Origin: Pseudopedobacter sp043763845
Lineage (GTDB): Bacteria; Bacteroidota; Bacteroidia; Sphingobacteriales; Sphingobacteriaceae
Assembly: GCA_043763845.1 (NCBI GenBank)
Contig: JAYULE010000133.1
Location: forward strand, 1-41,255
Length of the DNA stretch: 41,255 nucleotides
Direction: 5' to 3'
Shown: piece after piece, positions 8,310 to 16,874 of the stretch
Position numbering within the stretch: position 1 is the first letter of the stretch
How the letters are laid out: each line of letters starts with the position of its first letter
The notes under the pieces: model-generated
What the model saw: the letters and a program-made list of their open reading frames with translations, nothing else
Database searches by the model: none
Told to the model about the DNA's origin: nothing
Made by a program: the position numbers and the translations under genes

Positions 8310-8342
8310 AAAATCCCTCCCGAATTATTGGGAGGGATTTTT
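8310..8342 (-). terminator. Hairpin terminator downstream of tRNA-Leu
   Basis: Perfect 12-bp arms AAAATCCCTCCC (8310-8321) and GGGAGGGATTTT (8330-8341) flank an 8-nt loop. On the minus strand it begins about 6 nt after the tRNA 3' end and ends in a short U-run, as expected for an intrinsic terminator. It insulates the tRNA from tig; the A-rich/T-rich edges make it potentially active in both directions. Confidence 0.8.
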
Positions 8343-8347
8343 AGTTG

Positions 8348-8429
8348 TGCGGAAGAAGGGACTCGAACCCCCACGCCGTGAAGCGCCAGATCCTAAGTCT
8401 GGTGCGGCTACCAATTACGCCACTTCCGC
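8348..8429 (-). tRNA. tRNA-Leu (anticodon UAG)
   Basis: The minus strand folds as a class II tRNA: acceptor GCGGAAG pairing with CTTCCGC plus discriminator A, D-loop AATTGGTA, anticodon stem CCAGA/TCTGG with loop CTTAGGA (anticodon TAG at 8395-8393), a long variable arm (about GCGCTTCACGGCGT) and T-loop TTCGAGT. UAG reads CUN leucine codons, and the long variable arm and discriminator A fit tRNA-Leu. The 3' CCA is not encoded. A consensus promoter lies upstream and a terminator downstream. Confidence 0.96.
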
Positions 8430-8473
8430 AATTAGGATTTTTTTTATTACCTTTCTCTTTCGATTTGGGATTG

Positions 8474-8503
8474 CAAAGATAAGATTTGAAATTTTGTAAG
8501 CAA
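8474..8503 (-). promoter_or_regulatory. Bacteroidetes-type promoter for tRNA-Leu
   Basis: On the minus strand TTG (8503-8501), a 19-bp spacer and TATCTTTG (8481-8474) match exactly the TTG-N19-TAnnTTTG consensus of the Bacteroidetes primary sigma factor. The expected start of transcription is near 8467, about 38 nt before the mature tRNA. This is the best promoter match in the window and supports the phylum assignment. Confidence 0.8.
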
Positions 8504-8524
8504 TTATTTTTGAAATTAAATTTA

Positions 8525-8846
8525 GTTGTAAGTCAAGGGAGTCGTAAGTCGAGTTAGTCAAGGGAGTCGTAAGTCAAAATAGTTTACACTTAACAATATC
8601 TACAATTAAAAAAGAATATAACCCATTAAACTAATGACTTACGACTATCTTTCGATGAAAAATGACTTACGACTAAACTAACTTACGACTATCTTTCGAT
8701 GAAAAATGACTTACGACTAAACTAACTTACGACTATCTTTCGATGAAAAATGACTTACGACTAAAAAACTTACGACTATCTTACGATGAAAAATGACTTA
8801 CGACTAAAAAACTTACGACTATTTTACGACTAAAAAAAACTTACGA
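8525..8846. repeat. GTCGTAAGTC word repeat with tandem 43-45-bp units, dyad layout
   Basis: Left arm (about 8525-8580) has GTTGTAAGTC and GTCGTAAGTC words; after an AT-rich core the right arm (8637-8846) is built of the complement, GACTTACGAC/ACTTACGACTATC. The right arm holds four tandem units of about 43-45 bp (ACTTACGACTATCTTTCGATG...AATGACTTACGACTAAA..) starting near 8637, 8681, 8726 and 8769, then two shortened ones. It ends directly at the rnc stop codon, so it lies in the rnc 3' untranslated region. The same word recurs at 23206-23500. Confidence 0.85.
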
Positions 8847-9572
8847 CTATATTAAGATAGTACACGCTTTTTCGGCAGCTAGTTTTTCGGCGTTTTTTTT
8901 ATTGTAATCTACGGCTTGGCTTATTATTTCGCCATCAACCAATACTTGTACGGTAAATAATTTAACGTTTTCGCCTTCGGCATTAGTAATTAATTCGAAA
9001 GAAATATCCTTACCGTGGCCTTGGCACCATTCAATTAGCTTACTTTTAAAATTAGTTTCGGTTTGCTCGAGGGTAAGAATATCAATGTGGGGTTTAACTA
9101 TACGCTGTTCTAAAAAATTTTTGGTAAAATTATATCCTTTATCCAAGTAAACGGCTCCGATTAACGATTCGAAAGCATCGCCCAATAAAGAACTATGTTT
9201 TGCAGTTAAATTTATTGTTTTATTGTCGAACTCTATTAAATTATCGAAACCTAGTTTTTTTGCTAGTTGATTTAAACTAACTCGACTTACAATTTTAGAT
9301 CGCATTTCGGTTAAAAAGCCTTCTTCTTTGTAGGGGTACATTTTAAAAAGAATTTCGGCAATTACAGCCCCTAAAATAGCATCGCCTAAAAACTCTAAAC
9401 GTTCATTGCTACTTTTTGTACCTTTTTTTATAGTTACCGACCGCGATTTATGCCTAAAAGCTAAGCGGTAGAGCGATAAATTACCAGGCACAAAGCCTAA
9501 AATATTTTTTAAAGCTTTAACATATTTACGCTCAGGCGAAAGGTGTAATTTGTATATTCTCGAAAAAGGCAT
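8847..9572 (-). CDS. rnc: Ribonuclease III
   Basis: A 241-residue double-strand-specific endoribonuclease for rRNA processing and mRNA turnover. The catalytic signature NERLEFLGD is at 56-64, followed by the second acidic cluster LLGDAFESLIGAVYLD near 150-165. A C-terminal double-stranded RNA-binding domain (about 172-241) ends with KKNAEKLAAEKACTIL. It is the third gene of acpP-fabF-rnc, with 69 bp to fabF; this order is common in Bacteroidetes and beyond. Its stop lies right against a tandem repeat that can form RNA hairpins, which is notable because the enzyme itself cuts such structures. Confidence 0.97.
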   Translation of the reverse strand: MPFSRIYKLHLSPERKYVKALKNILGFVPGNLSLYRLAFRHKSRSVTIKKGTKSSNERLEFLGDAILGAVIAEILFKMYPYKEEGFLTEMRSKIVSRVSLNQLAKKLGFDNLIEFDNKTINLTAKHSSLLGDAFESLIGAVYLDKGYNFTKNFLEQRIVKPHIDILTLEQTETNFKSKLIEWCQGHGKDISFELITNAEGENVKLFTVQVLVDGEIISQAVDYNKKNAEKLAAEKACTILI

Positions 9573-9641
9573 TCAAAATATTTATCTTATTTTTAGATAT
9601 TAACCAAACAAACAACAAAAGTTTTGAACAAATACACGAAA

Positions 9642-10895
<1,254 letters not shown>

Positions 10896-10913
10896 TTAAT
10901 TTTTTAATGTAAC

Positions 10914-11150
10914 TTACTTAACGTTTTTTTCTAAATAAGTGATTGCTTGGCCAACCGAACTAATGGTTTCGGCTTGATCATCAGGAATGGCTACGTTAAA
11001 TTCTTTTTCGAACTCCATTATAAGCTCAACTGTGTCTAAAGAGTCAGCACCAAGGTCGTTGGTAAACGAAGCTTCTGGTGTTACTTCACTTTCGTCAACA
11101 CCTAATTTTTCAACGATGATTGCTTTTACTCTTGAAGCGATATCAGACAT
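10914..11150 (-). CDS. acpP: Acyl carrier protein
   Basis: A 78-residue acidic protein carrying the growing fatty acyl chain on a 4'-phosphopantetheine arm. The attachment site is Ser37 in GADSLDTVELIMEFE. Length and charge are typical. It is the first gene of acpP-fabF-rnc and divergent from the IPExxxVDY gene; the 142-bp gap must hold both promoters. Confidence 0.98.
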   Translation of the reverse strand: MSDIASRVKAIIVEKLGVDESEVTPEASFTNDLGADSLDTVELIMEFEKEFNVAIPDDQAETISSVGQAITYLEKNVK

Positions 11151-11220
11151 AATACTCTATTTTTTAAGTTTAATTAATTCTGTGCAAATAAAAATAAATT
11201 CTATCAAATATCAAACCTTT

Positions 11221-11250
11221 TTGTTTCACTATAATTGCATTAAATATTTG
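11221..11250 (+). promoter_or_regulatory. Candidate promoter for the IPExxxVDY gene
   Basis: TTG at 11221-11223 is followed after 19 bp by AATATTTG (11243-11250), one mismatch from TAnnTTTG. Transcription would begin near 11257, about 36 nt before the TTG start codon at 11293. Spacing is exact, the -7 box imperfect. Confidence 0.4.
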
Positions 11251-11292
11251 TGGCCTATTTTGATATAATAAACTAAAGTAAACTATATTATT

Positions 11293-11709
11293 TTGAATAA
11301 AAAAATTTTAGACGCCGAACTTGATTTAAATTTTCATTTAATTGCCATAACAACTCAATTAAAGGGATATAGGTTATGTTTTTTAATTAATAAGTTTTTA
11401 AATATGGGTTTCGAAAGGATGGAATTTGATTATTGCATTGCTTACCCTGGGGTTATAACTAAGTTTTTCCCTCAATTTTATTTTAAAAATAGCAACGAAA
11501 ATGAGTTTTATATTTTCGCAAACAAAGGTAGCGAGGGTATTTTGATACCAGAATTAAAAGAAACTGACTATGTTATGCTACTTAAAAACTACTTTGATTT
11601 GGAAGAGTTAGCTAATACTTTGGCTGGTATTAAGCAAATAAGCGAAATACAGGTTGCAATTCAAATTAGTCCCAAAAAACTTAAATCAAAAGAAAACCTT
11701 ATTTTTTGA
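11293..11709 (+). CDS. IPExxxVDY family protein
   Basis: A 138-residue protein of unknown function from a family restricted to Bacteroidetes, named after a conserved motif that appears here as IPELKETDY (about residues 86-94). Family members commonly sit next to pyk and acpP-fabF-rnc, as here. No signal peptide or membrane segment is seen. No ATG precedes the conserved N-terminal part (LDAELDLNFHL), so a TTG at 11293 is the likely start; the next Met is at residue 38, inside the conserved region. Pyk follows 163 bp later and seems to have its own promoter. Confidence 0.8.
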   Translation: MNKKILDAELDLNFHLIAITTQLKGYRLCFLINKFLNMGFERMEFDYCIAYPGVITKFFPQFYFKNSNENEFYIFANKGSEGILIPELKETDYVMLLKNYFDLEELANTLAGIKQISEIQVAIQISPKKLKSKENLIF

Positions 11710-11739
11710 ACCTTTTTAATAAATGTATGGTAAAAAAGC

Positions 11740-11747
11740 TATTTTTG
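11740..11747 (+). promoter_or_regulatory. Candidate -7 element for pyk
   Basis: TATTTTTG is a perfect TAnnTTTG match upstream of pyk, giving a leader of about 120 nt. No TTG lies at the ideal 19-bp distance, so support is partial. Confidence 0.35.
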
Positions 11748-11872
11748 CAACGTATTAAATGTAGTTTAAATTTTTTAGCCTATTGCACAATGCAATGCAG
11801 GTATTTATAACATAATTATTTACATAATTAACGTTTAATATTTAACACACAAATAAAAGCACCTTAATTAAA

Positions 11873-13303
11873 ATGAAAATTACCCCAAAAAGAACCAAAA
11901 TTGTTGCAACACTTGGTCCGGCATCAGCAAATAAAGAAGTTTTATTATCGTTAATTAGAGCCGGAGTAGATGTTTGCCGACTAAATTTTTCTCACGGTAG
12001 TCAAGAAGTACATCAACAGGTTATAAATACCATTAAAGAAATTAATAAGGAGTATAACACAAATGTTGGAATTTTAGCCGATTTGCAAGGCCCTAAAATT
12101 AGAATAGGTTTAGTAAAAGAAGGGGGTATTATATTAAAAAATGGTACTCATATTAAAATTACTACTAAGGAATGTATTGGTGATGATGACCAAATTTACA
12201 TTACTTACGATACTTTTCCGCAAGATGTACACCCGGGAGAAATAATTTTATTAGATGATGGCAAGTTGCAAATGCAGGTTATAGAAACCAACCGTGTTGA
12301 TACTGTTATTTGCGAAGTTGTACATGGTGGCATACTAACAAGCCGTAAAGGGGTAAATTTACCAAATACTAAAGTTTCTATTCCGTCGCTTACCGAAGAA
12401 GATTTATCTAACCTACATTTAGCCTTAGATAATGATGTTGAATGGATAGGTTTATCGTTTGTACGTACTGCCGACGATATTACAGAACTTAAAGCAATTA
12501 TTGCATCTCGTGGAAAATCGGCAAGGGTAATTGCTAAAATTGAAAAACCTGAAGCTATTGAAAACATTGATGCTATTATTGAAGCTACAGATGGCGTTAT
12601 GGTTGCCCGAGGAGATTTGGGTGTTGAAATGCCTTTAGAAGAGGTACCAGTTTTGCAAAAAATGATTGCTGCAAAATGTAATGCCGCTGCAAAACCCGTG
12701 ATTGTAGCTACACAAATGCTAGAAAGTATGATTACCACGCCTAGGCCAACCAGAGCCGAGGTTAATGATGTGGCAAATTCTGTTTTAGATGGTGCCGATG
12801 CGGTTATGTTAAGTGGCGAAACATCGGTTGGTGAGTTTCCTTTAATTGTTATTGAAACCATGGATAAAATTATTAGACACGTAGAAGATAACGCATTTGA
12901 TTATTATAAAACTAAAGAATTAGATCAAAATTCGATTACCTATTTAGGAGATGCGGTTTGTAGTTCGGCAGTTTTTTTAGCCGAAAAAACCCACGCTAAA
13001 GGTATTGTTGCCATGACCGCAACTGGTTACACTGCACTACAAATAAGCAGTTATCGCCCAAAAGCAACTAGTTATATTTTTACATCGAACCGTAGTTTAT
13101 TAAATGCCTTAAGTCTTTTATGGGGGGTTAAAGCATTTTATTACGATAAATATGATAGTACAGATGAAACTATTAGTGAAGTAAACCGGATTTTAAAAAG
13201 CGAAAATCTTATTGAAGTTGGTGATATAATTATTAATACTGCCTCTATTCCTATTGCTAAAAAAGGATATACTAATATGATTAAAGTTAGTATTGTAGTT
13301 TAA
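11873..13303 (+). CDS. pyk: Pyruvate kinase
   Basis: A 476-residue glycolytic enzyme converting phosphoenolpyruvate and ADP to pyruvate and ATP. The N-terminal TKIVATLGPAS and CRLNFSHG segments, the B-domain and the catalytic signature VIAKIEKPEAIENIDAI with the metal-binding ARGDLGVE are all present, followed by VIVATQMLESMI and RAEVNDVANSVLDGADAVMLSGET. The C-terminal allosteric domain is of normal length. It starts at ATG 11873 and ends just before a strong terminator. Antisense open frames inside it are shadows. Confidence 0.98.
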   Translation: MKITPKRTKIVATLGPASANKEVLLSLIRAGVDVCRLNFSHGSQEVHQQVINTIKEINKEYNTNVGILADLQGPKIRIGLVKEGGIILKNGTHIKITTKECIGDDDQIYITYDTFPQDVHPGEIILLDDGKLQMQVIETNRVDTVICEVVHGGILTSRKGVNLPNTKVSIPSLTEEDLSNLHLALDNDVEWIGLSFVRTADDITELKAIIASRGKSARVIAKIEKPEAIENIDAIIEATDGVMVARGDLGVEMPLEEVPVLQKMIAAKCNAAAKPVIVATQMLESMITTPRPTRAEVNDVANSVLDGADAVMLSGETSVGEFPLIVIETMDKIIRHVEDNAFDYYKTKELDQNSITYLGDAVCSSAVFLAEKTHAKGIVAMTATGYTALQISSYRPKATSYIFTSNRSLLNALSLLWGVKAFYYDKYDSTDETISEVNRILKSENLIEVGDIIINTASIPIAKKGYTNMIKVSIVV

Positions 13304-13314
13304 TTGCATTAAAT

Positions 13315-13348
13315 AAAAAATCGGCTTTTTAATGAAGCCGATTTTTTT
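13315..13348 (+). terminator. Intrinsic terminator of pyk
   Basis: Arms AAAAAATCGGCTT (13315-13327) and AAGCCGATTTTTT (13335-13347) pair over 13 bp around a 7-nt loop, followed by T residues, 12 bp after the pyk stop codon. A textbook hairpin plus U-tract. Confidence 0.92.
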
Positions 13349-13416
13349 TGAGTTTAATTTTTACAGTTTGATATTATTAACCCGAGTTCGAGTAAAAATA
13401 TTGACTTGGTAATGAT

Positions 13417-13528
13417 TTGGGCGTTTTAACACGCCGTCCGCTGTATCTATTTTTTATTTGTCTATCCCCCCGACCCCCGAAGTGGGAGATTCGGCGTAAA
13501 AAAAGGATGCCGCTACCGTCGTTAACGC
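13417..13528 (-). repeat. Interspersed hairpin element, copy 1 (GCGTTAA...AGCGGCATCCTTTTT)
   Basis: Read on the minus strand it begins GCGTTAACGACGGTAGCGGC, continues ATCCTTTTTTTA, has a core with pairing CCGAA/TTCGG, then AGATACAGCGGACGG and ends AAACGCCCAAA. Copy 2 (32927-33030, plus) shares both ends: GCGTTAAGGATGGCAGCGGC-ATCCTTTTT and GATAC...AAACGCCCAAA. The inner cores differ. It fills most of the gap between pyk and the VWA gene. The rest of that gap (13349-13416, 13529-13611) holds nothing I can name. Confidence 0.7.
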
Positions 13529-13611
13529 AAAAAATAACTTATAGAATTGAAAATCAGTAAATTACAATGCAATTAATCGAACTCACTTTATTACTAAAAT
13601 TTAGTAATACC

Positions 13612-14709
13612 TTATCTTACCGTTCGTCGTCGGTTATTAATATAATCTTCAAAAATATATTCGCCTAAACCTTTAAGCGAACTGTAAAATGCCCGGCCAC
13701 CGTTTACTTCGGTAAACTGACGAACAAATTGTTGCAAGTATGGGTCTTGGGCAATCATAAATGTGGTGATAGGGATTTTTAGTTTTTTACACTGTGCTGC
13801 CATAGTAAGAGTTTTGTTTACCACTTTTCTATCCAAGCCATTGCTATTTTTATAATATTTTAATCCTTCTTTTAGGCAGGTGGGTTTGCCATCGGTAATC
13901 ATAAAAATTTGTTTGTTGTGGGTTTTTCGCCGGCGTAAAATATCAGTTGCTAACTCTAAACCTGCATAAGTATTGGTGTGGTAAGGGCCAACTTGCAGGT
14001 ATGGCAAATCTTTAATAGTAATAGGCCAAGCATCATTACCAAAAACCACAATATCTAAAGTATCTTTCGGGTATTTTGTTCTAATAAGCTCGGCTAAAGC
14101 CATAGCTACTTTTTTTGCGGGTGTAATTCTATCTTCGCCATACAAAATCATAGAATGCGAAATATCAATCATTAATACGGTTGATGTTAAGGTTTTAAAG
14201 TCTTTTTCTTCCACTTCAATATCCCGCTCGGTCATCATAAAATTGCCAATACCGTTATTTATTTGTGCATTTTGGATGGAGGCAGTCATATCAATTTGGT
14301 CTAAACTATCGCCAAATTGGTAAGCCCTACGGTCGGCGTTTTTTTCTTCGCCTAAGCCGCTAAAATTTGTTTTATGGTTTCCCTGTCCCGATTTTTTTAA
14401 TTTCCCAAAAATTTCTTCTAGTGCGCTTTGGCGGATACTTTTTTCGGTTTTAGCGGTAATGTTAAAACCGCCATTGGGTTCGTCGCCGCTTAAATAGCCT
14501 TTGTTTTTTAGGTCGTCAATAAAATCGCCCATACCGTATTGGTCGGTAGTTAGGTTGTATTGTTTGTCTAATTCACTCATCCAAGCAAGTGCTTCGTTGG
14601 CATCGCCAGCGGTATAGTTTAGCAATTCTAAAAATAATTTTAGCAGTTCATCAAACCCACTTTTGGGAGTTTCTTTAGCAATATATTTAGCAAACCCGTA
14701 GCCTCTCAT
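13612..14709 (-). CDS. VWA domain-containing protein
   Basis: A 365-residue cytoplasmic protein. Residues 1-170 form a mostly helical, charged N-terminal part; the von Willebrand factor A domain spans about 175-350. Its metal-ion-dependent adhesion site is complete in outline: D182-I-S184-H-S186, a Thr in HTNTYAG and the Asp of MITDGKPT. No signal peptide. Such bacterial VWA proteins (CoxE/BatA-like) usually work with a MoxR-type AAA+ ATPase in metal insertion or protein assembly; no such ATPase is next to it here. The nearest co-oriented gene is the HIRAN protein 107 bp upstream. Domain secure, role unknown. Confidence 0.85.
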   Translation of the reverse strand: MRGYGFAKYIAKETPKSGFDELLKLFLELLNYTAGDANEALAWMSELDKQYNLTTDQYGMGDFIDDLKNKGYLSGDEPNGGFNITAKTEKSIRQSALEEIFGKLKKSGQGNHKTNFSGLGEEKNADRRAYQFGDSLDQIDMTASIQNAQINNGIGNFMMTERDIEVEEKDFKTLTSTVLMIDISHSMILYGEDRITPAKKVAMALAELIRTKYPKDTLDIVVFGNDAWPITIKDLPYLQVGPYHTNTYAGLELATDILRRRKTHNKQIFMITDGKPTCLKEGLKYYKNSNGLDRKVVNKTLTMAAQCKKLKIPITTFMIAQDPYLQQFVRQFTEVNGGRAFYSSLKGLGEYIFEDYINNRRRTVR

Positions 14710-14816
14710 TTTTGTTGTATATATTTTTATAACGTAAAGCTAAATTAAAAGTTTTGTATAATGGACGGTAAAATTGGAGCAAAAGGGTTAGAAATTGAGT
14801 GTTCACTTAATGTATT

Positions 14817-15686
14817 TTAGTTCCCATTAAAAACTACCTCCACAAATTTATTCCCTTGCTTATCCAATGTATGCACTAAAGTTTTTATGTGTTGCGGTAG
14901 TTGGGCAAGGTTTTGTACATTTACATTAACTAAGCCACTCTCATTAAAATAATTATCTAAATTTATTACAGCATCATCTAAGGTTTGTATTACGTTGTCC
15001 ATTTTTACACTAGGCGGTACTTCGCTAATTTTTGTTACAAAACGGTTGTTTTTTACAGCATCGGCAAGGCTATCGGCATCTAAATTTTGGTGTATATTTA
15101 GGTAAATATTTTCGGTGGCGTGGTTATCAACCAAATCTTGGTAAAAATCTTCAACCACGTATTCGTCATCGGGTTCATCATTACCATAAGTATAATACAC
15201 ACGGCCAAAGGTATCATCGTTATAGTTTAAGGTGTGATAATTTGGAGTTTCTAACTCGGTTAAATAAGGTTTGTTTACCACAATTTGTTGCCCGTTTTCT
15301 TTAAGCACATAAATGGCAATGTGTACGTTTTCCCAAGCTTGTGCTTTTTTTTCGATGTGGGTAATTTGTGCTTGCAAATCAACAACTTTAGCATCCATTA
15401 ATCGGCTTAAAACCTCGTTACTTTCGGCGGGTACAAAACCAATTTTTTCTTTGTTAAAATGTAGGGCTACAGCACAATCATCGTAAGTGTTTGTTGGCTC
15501 TCTAACCAATTCAAGCATATCGCCTTCGGCCATTTGGTGCAACATACTTTCGCCATTATAAAACCTAAAACCACGTATAAAGCATTGTAAAAGGTATATT
15601 TTTTGGTACGATGTTATTAGTGTTACTGGCAAAACAGCTACCCCAAAAGCACCTACTAAATTGCGGATGAAAGATGAACGATTCAT
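14817..15686 (-). CDS. HIRAN domain-containing protein with hydrophobic N-terminus
   Basis: A 289-residue protein. Residues 8-26 are hydrophobic (FIRNLVGAFGVAVLPVTLI), resembling a signal anchor or uncleaved leader. A HIRAN domain follows at about 32-100: FIRGFRFYNGESMLHQMAEG, LVREPTNTYDDCAVALHF and KIGFVPAESNEVLSRLMDA. HIRAN domains bind DNA 3' ends in the helicase HLTF and occur alone in many bacteria. The C-terminal 180 residues are acidic and match nothing I know. The mixture of a membrane-type leader and a DNA-binding fold is puzzling. Confident on the domain, not on function or location. Confidence 0.8.
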   Translation of the reverse strand: MNRSSFIRNLVGAFGVAVLPVTLITSYQKIYLLQCFIRGFRFYNGESMLHQMAEGDMLELVREPTNTYDDCAVALHFNKEKIGFVPAESNEVLSRLMDAKVVDLQAQITHIEKKAQAWENVHIAIYVLKENGQQIVVNKPYLTELETPNYHTLNYNDDTFGRVYYTYGNDEPDDEYVVEDFYQDLVDNHATENIYLNIHQNLDADSLADAVKNNRFVTKISEVPPSVKMDNVIQTLDDAVINLDNYFNESGLVNVNVQNLAQLPQHIKTLVHTLDKQGNKFVEVVFNGN

Positions 15687-16087
15687 TTTTTTATTTATGG
15701 GGAGTTCTAAAAATCAATTTTTTAAAATAAAAAACATTATTTCTATTGAACTGAAAGGGTATTATTTATTTAAAATTGAATTTATAGAACCCTTCTTATG
15801 TAAAATCAACTTGGACTTAGAGGTTTGCAACCTCTAAGTCCATATCGAAGAATTTGCAAGCCTTTAGCTTAAAAGCCAAAATAACATAGTTCTAAAATAC
15901 CTTTTCTAAACCAGAATAATAGACTGTTATGCTCAAAAAATATTACTCTTGTTTTTACTAAGCCCGCCAGTATTGGAATTAAAGGTATATATTTTAGAAA
16001 GTATCTTTAATTTTATATAGCCATTTTTTACGGATTAAAAATCCTAACATTTGTGCTTTCAGGTTCGAGGCCATTATTTTTTCTCCA
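15687..16087. other. Intergenic gap holding repeat copy A
   Basis: No gene is supported. Apart from the ~100-bp repeat at 15811-15914 the stretch is AT-rich with no promoter match I trust. The part near 16060-16087 lies directly downstream of the ORF6N gene. Confidence 0.5.
15811..15914 (+). repeat. REP-like repeat, copy A
   Basis: It begins with a palindrome, GGACTTAGAGG (15813-15823), loop TTTGCAA, CCTCTAAGTCC (15831-15841). Then follow CATATCGAAG, GCAAGCCTTTAGCTTAAAAG and CCAAAATAAC, ending near CCTTTTCT (15900-15907). Copy B at 16700-16796 has the same blocks in the same order and the same 88-bp spacing between GAGG and CCTTTTCT. Confidence 0.8.
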
Positions 16088-16639
16088 TTAAAACTTGTAT
16101 CCCATACTTTCACGTGGTTCTTCAACAATTTTTGGGGGATTTAAAAGCTGCTTCAAGGCCGTAAAAATAAGTTGTATATCTTCCTCGTTCTTATTGGTTT
16201 TCTGGTCTTGTTTCAGCATTGTTTTTTCTAACTGTTCCATTTTTAACAATATATCTTTATGCGTTAAAAGTACCTCTCGTATGCGGGTAAATATCCTTAT
16301 GATTTGTATGTTAACTTCAATTGCTGTTTTGCTATTCAAAATGCTTGATAACATTGCCACCCCTTGCTCTGTAAAACAAAAAGGGGCATATCGCAATCCC
16401 ATCTTATCCTCATTGGAGATGCCAATTTGGCTCCTCCAATTTTGCATTTCTTCCTTGTTCATCTCAAACATAAAGTCTTCGGGGAAACGATCTATGTTTC
16501 TTTTTACCTGACGTTTAAGTTGGCTTGTTTCTACGCCATACATTTCGGCTAAGTCCCTATCTAACATCACTTTTTTACCTCTAATTTGGTAAATTTTATT
16601 GATTACTGTTTCCTCTGTTATGGCTATCGGTGTACTCAT
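16088..16639 (-). CDS. ORF6N domain-containing protein (KilA-N-related DNA-binding)
   Basis: A 183-residue protein. The ORF6N domain spans about residues 10-95 (IYQIRGKKVMLDRDLAEMYG, LKRQVKRNIDRFPEDFMFEM, GLRYAPFCFTEQGVAMLSSI). A helical C-terminal part (about 125-165) looks like a coiled coil. ORF6N domains come from phage antirepressor-type proteins and are thought to bind DNA; they are frequent as single genes in Bacteroidetes. I start at the ATG at 16639 (MSTPIAITEE), because the 30 codons upstream that remain open are encoded by repeat copy B. The gene sits between two copies of the same repeat, suggesting it was acquired or moved. Confidence 0.88.
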   Translation of the reverse strand: MSTPIAITEETVINKIYQIRGKKVMLDRDLAEMYGVETSQLKRQVKRNIDRFPEDFMFEMNKEEMQNWRSQIGISNEDKMGLRYAPFCFTEQGVAMLSSILNSKTAIEVNIQIIRIFTRIREVLLTHKDILLKMEQLEKTMLKQDQKTNKNEEDIQLIFTALKQLLNPPKIVEEPRESMGYKF

Positions 16640-16699
16640 CTTATTGTATATTATTGTCAAATGTAAAAATTGGATGTTACAAATTTTGCTATCTACTCG

Positions 16700-16796
16700 C
16701 TTTTCGAGGCTTGCAACCTCGAAAACCATATCGAAAGGTTAGCAACCCTTTAGCTAAAAAGCCAAAATAACTCTGTTTTAACCAACCTTTTCTGAT
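16700..16796 (+). repeat. REP-like repeat, copy B
   Basis: Palindrome TTTTCGAGG (16701-16709), loop CTTGCAA, CCTCGAAAA (16717-16725), then CATATCGAAAGG, GCAACCCTTTAGCT, AAAAAGCCAAAATAAC and CCTTTTCT (16786-16793). It parallels copy A block by block. The remaining bases of this gap up to the tsaD stop (16797-16874) show nothing further. Confidence 0.8.
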
Positions 16797-16874
16797 AGCA
16801 AAATTTCCTCTCTCCATAGTTTGCACCCTCAAAGAACCAAATTTCATCTTCATTTTATATAAAAATAAACCCAC

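Noticed and set aside
8637..8846. CRISPR-like look of the tandem array
   Set aside because: Units follow one another without unique spacers, and the repeated word varies in length and ending; no cas gene is near.
12205..12861. 218-codon open frame opposite pyk
   Set aside because: It is a shadow of the strongly conserved pyruvate kinase frame; low-complexity Ser/Thr/Ile content.
16640..16729. 30-residue N-terminal extension of the ORF6N protein
   Set aside because: These codons are mostly encoded by repeat copy B; the conserved protein starts at MSTPIAITEE.
16689..16874. 61-codon open frame between tsaD and the ORF6N gene
   Set aside because: It runs through repeat copy B and has no family resemblance.
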